NCBI GenBank assembly: GCA_031256755.1
Contig: JAIRPZ010000275.1
Location: 1-7,613 of the forward strand
Reading direction: 5' to 3'
Length of the DNA stretch: 7,613 nt
From: Planctomycetaceae bacterium
Lineage (GTDB): Bacteria > Planctomycetota > Planctomycetia > Pirellulales > Thermoguttaceae
Shown here: in pieces, positions 7,183 through 7,613 of the stretch
How the letters are laid out: every line of letters begins with the position of its first letter
How positions within the stretch are numbered: the stretch's first letter is position 1
The notes under the pieces: model-generated
Database searches by the model: none
What the model was told of the DNA's origin: nothing
Seen by the model: only the letters and a program-made list of their open reading frames with translations
Program-made: the position numbers and the translations under genes

Positions 7183-7279
7183 AGAGCGGAAGACAGTCTT
7201 TGCCGGACGGGCATATTTTGTGGCGTTTCCAAAATACTGTCTGTGCGGCTAGCACCGGCGGACGAATGCCCGCCGCTCT
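7183..7279. repeat. nested inverted repeats in the divergent control region
   Basis: AGAGCGG (7183-7189) matches CCGCTCT (7273-7279) inverted. GGGCAT (7209-7214) matches ATGCCC (7266-7271), and AGACAG (7191-7196) matches CTGTCT (7237-7242). TATTTTG (7214-7220) matches CAAAATA (7230-7236) around a 9-base loop. Not all pairs can form at once, so at least two folds compete. The stretch is non-coding and lies upstream of the rhamnosidase promoter. The same 13-mer as in the 1126-1223 element (ATTATCAATTTTT) follows at 7288-7300, suggesting a related degraded repeat. Confidence 0.35.
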
Positions 7280-7313
7280 CACTGTCAATTATCAATTTTT
7301 TCGGCCCTAAACA

Positions 7314-7338
7314 ATAACAACGAAAAAACGGCTGTTAT
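7314..7338. promoter_or_regulatory. possible operator dyad upstream of the rightward promoter
   Basis: ATAACA (7314-7319) and TGTTAT (7333-7338) form a perfect 6-bp inverted repeat with a 13-base spacer. The repeat ends 17 bases before the -35 box at 7356. This is only a possible binding site, because short AT-rich dyads arise easily by chance. The rest of 7123-7414 shows no coding region. Confidence 0.2.
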
Positions 7339-7355
7339 AGTCCTTCAATTTCCCC

Positions 7356-7384
7356 TTGACCCGTTTTTGCTTTTTCTGTAAATT
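7356..7384 (+). promoter_or_regulatory. candidate promoter for the gene at the right edge
   Basis: TTGACC (7356-7361) is followed after 17 bases by TAAATT (7379-7384), with TG directly before the -10. The expected start near 7391 puts the AG tract at 7435-7468 inside the transcript, not between the promoter elements. Confidence 0.4.
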
Positions 7385-7414
7385 TCCGAAACAATTAAAC
7401 GTTCACCAAAGAAA

Positions 7415-7480
<66 letters not shown>

Positions 7481-7492
7481 CAGGAAAACTTT

Positions 7493-7613
7493 ATGCATTA
7501 TTTCCAAAATTATTCGGGAAATTATCCGCCCGCTTCGGCAGATGCAAAAACTGCCCAAAAAACTAGCCGACAGCGTGATGAAGCGGCTGCTGGTTCACTG
7601 TTTTTGGCGCGGT
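7493..7613 (+). CDS. 5' end of an unrecognised gene downstream of the AG tract (partial)
   Basis: An open frame starts at ATG 7493 and stays open for 40 codons to the window edge. AGGA (7482-7485) lies 7 bases upstream, a better ribosome-binding site than other genes here show. The visible N-terminus begins MHYFQNYSGNYPP and becomes Ala/Gln/Arg-rich; I do not recognise it. Codons beginning with G are more frequent in this frame than in the competing frame open from 7470, which slightly favours it. The alternative is that the 7470 frame is the true gene and is at present out of frame with its ATG. Too little is visible to assign a function. Confidence 0.35.
   Translation, partial: MHYFQNYSGNYPPASADAKTAQKTSRQRDEAAAGSLFLAR

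Overview
The window most likely comes from a Planctomycetota bacterium. The strongest clue is the gene at the left edge. It has a prepilin-type N-terminus with the planctomycete-style helix (FTLIELLVVIAIIG, then REAARRMQCSNN) and ends with an H-X9-DG motif. DUF1559 proteins of this kind are hugely expanded in Planctomycetota and also occur in Lentisphaerota. Base composition looks balanced and Shine-Dalgarno sites are scarce. A secreted rhamnosidase fits a polysaccharide-feeding lifestyle. Placement below phylum is inference only.

Layout from left to right. A DUF1559 prepilin-like protein runs leftward off the edge (1-1019, minus). Next is a 215-base non-coding stretch holding a strong dyad (1080-1107) and a 98-base MITE-like element with 13-bp terminal inverted repeats (1126-1223). 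Then comes a small unrecognised secreted protein (1235-1762, minus), divergent from a ribulose-phosphate 3-epimerase gene, rpe (1872-2594, plus). Twenty-seven bases after rpe is a 547-residue gene (2622-4265, plus). It encodes only the C-terminal half of the carbamoyl-phosphate synthase large subunit, CarB. A large secreted GH78 alpha-L-rhamnosidase (4339-7122, minus) converges on it. The last about 490 bases hold a divergent control region with nested inverted repeats, a promoter for each direction, an uninterrupted (AG)17 microsatellite (7435-7468), and the start of a rightward gene cut by the window edge.

How the genes relate. rpe and carB(C) look co-transcribed. Rpe links ribulose-5-P and xylulose-5-P, and CarB supplies carbamoyl phosphate for pyrimidines and arginine, so both feed nucleotide synthesis at a distance. 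The isolated CarB half would need an N-terminal partner encoded elsewhere. The rhamnosidase and DUF1559 protein are separate exported functions. No complete defence system, phage, CRISPR array or RNA gene was seen.

The three points most worth following up are the stand-alone CarB C-half, the AG tract placed to switch translation of the gene at the right edge, and divergent promoters whose -10 boxes sit so close to the ATGs that the mRNAs should be leaderless.
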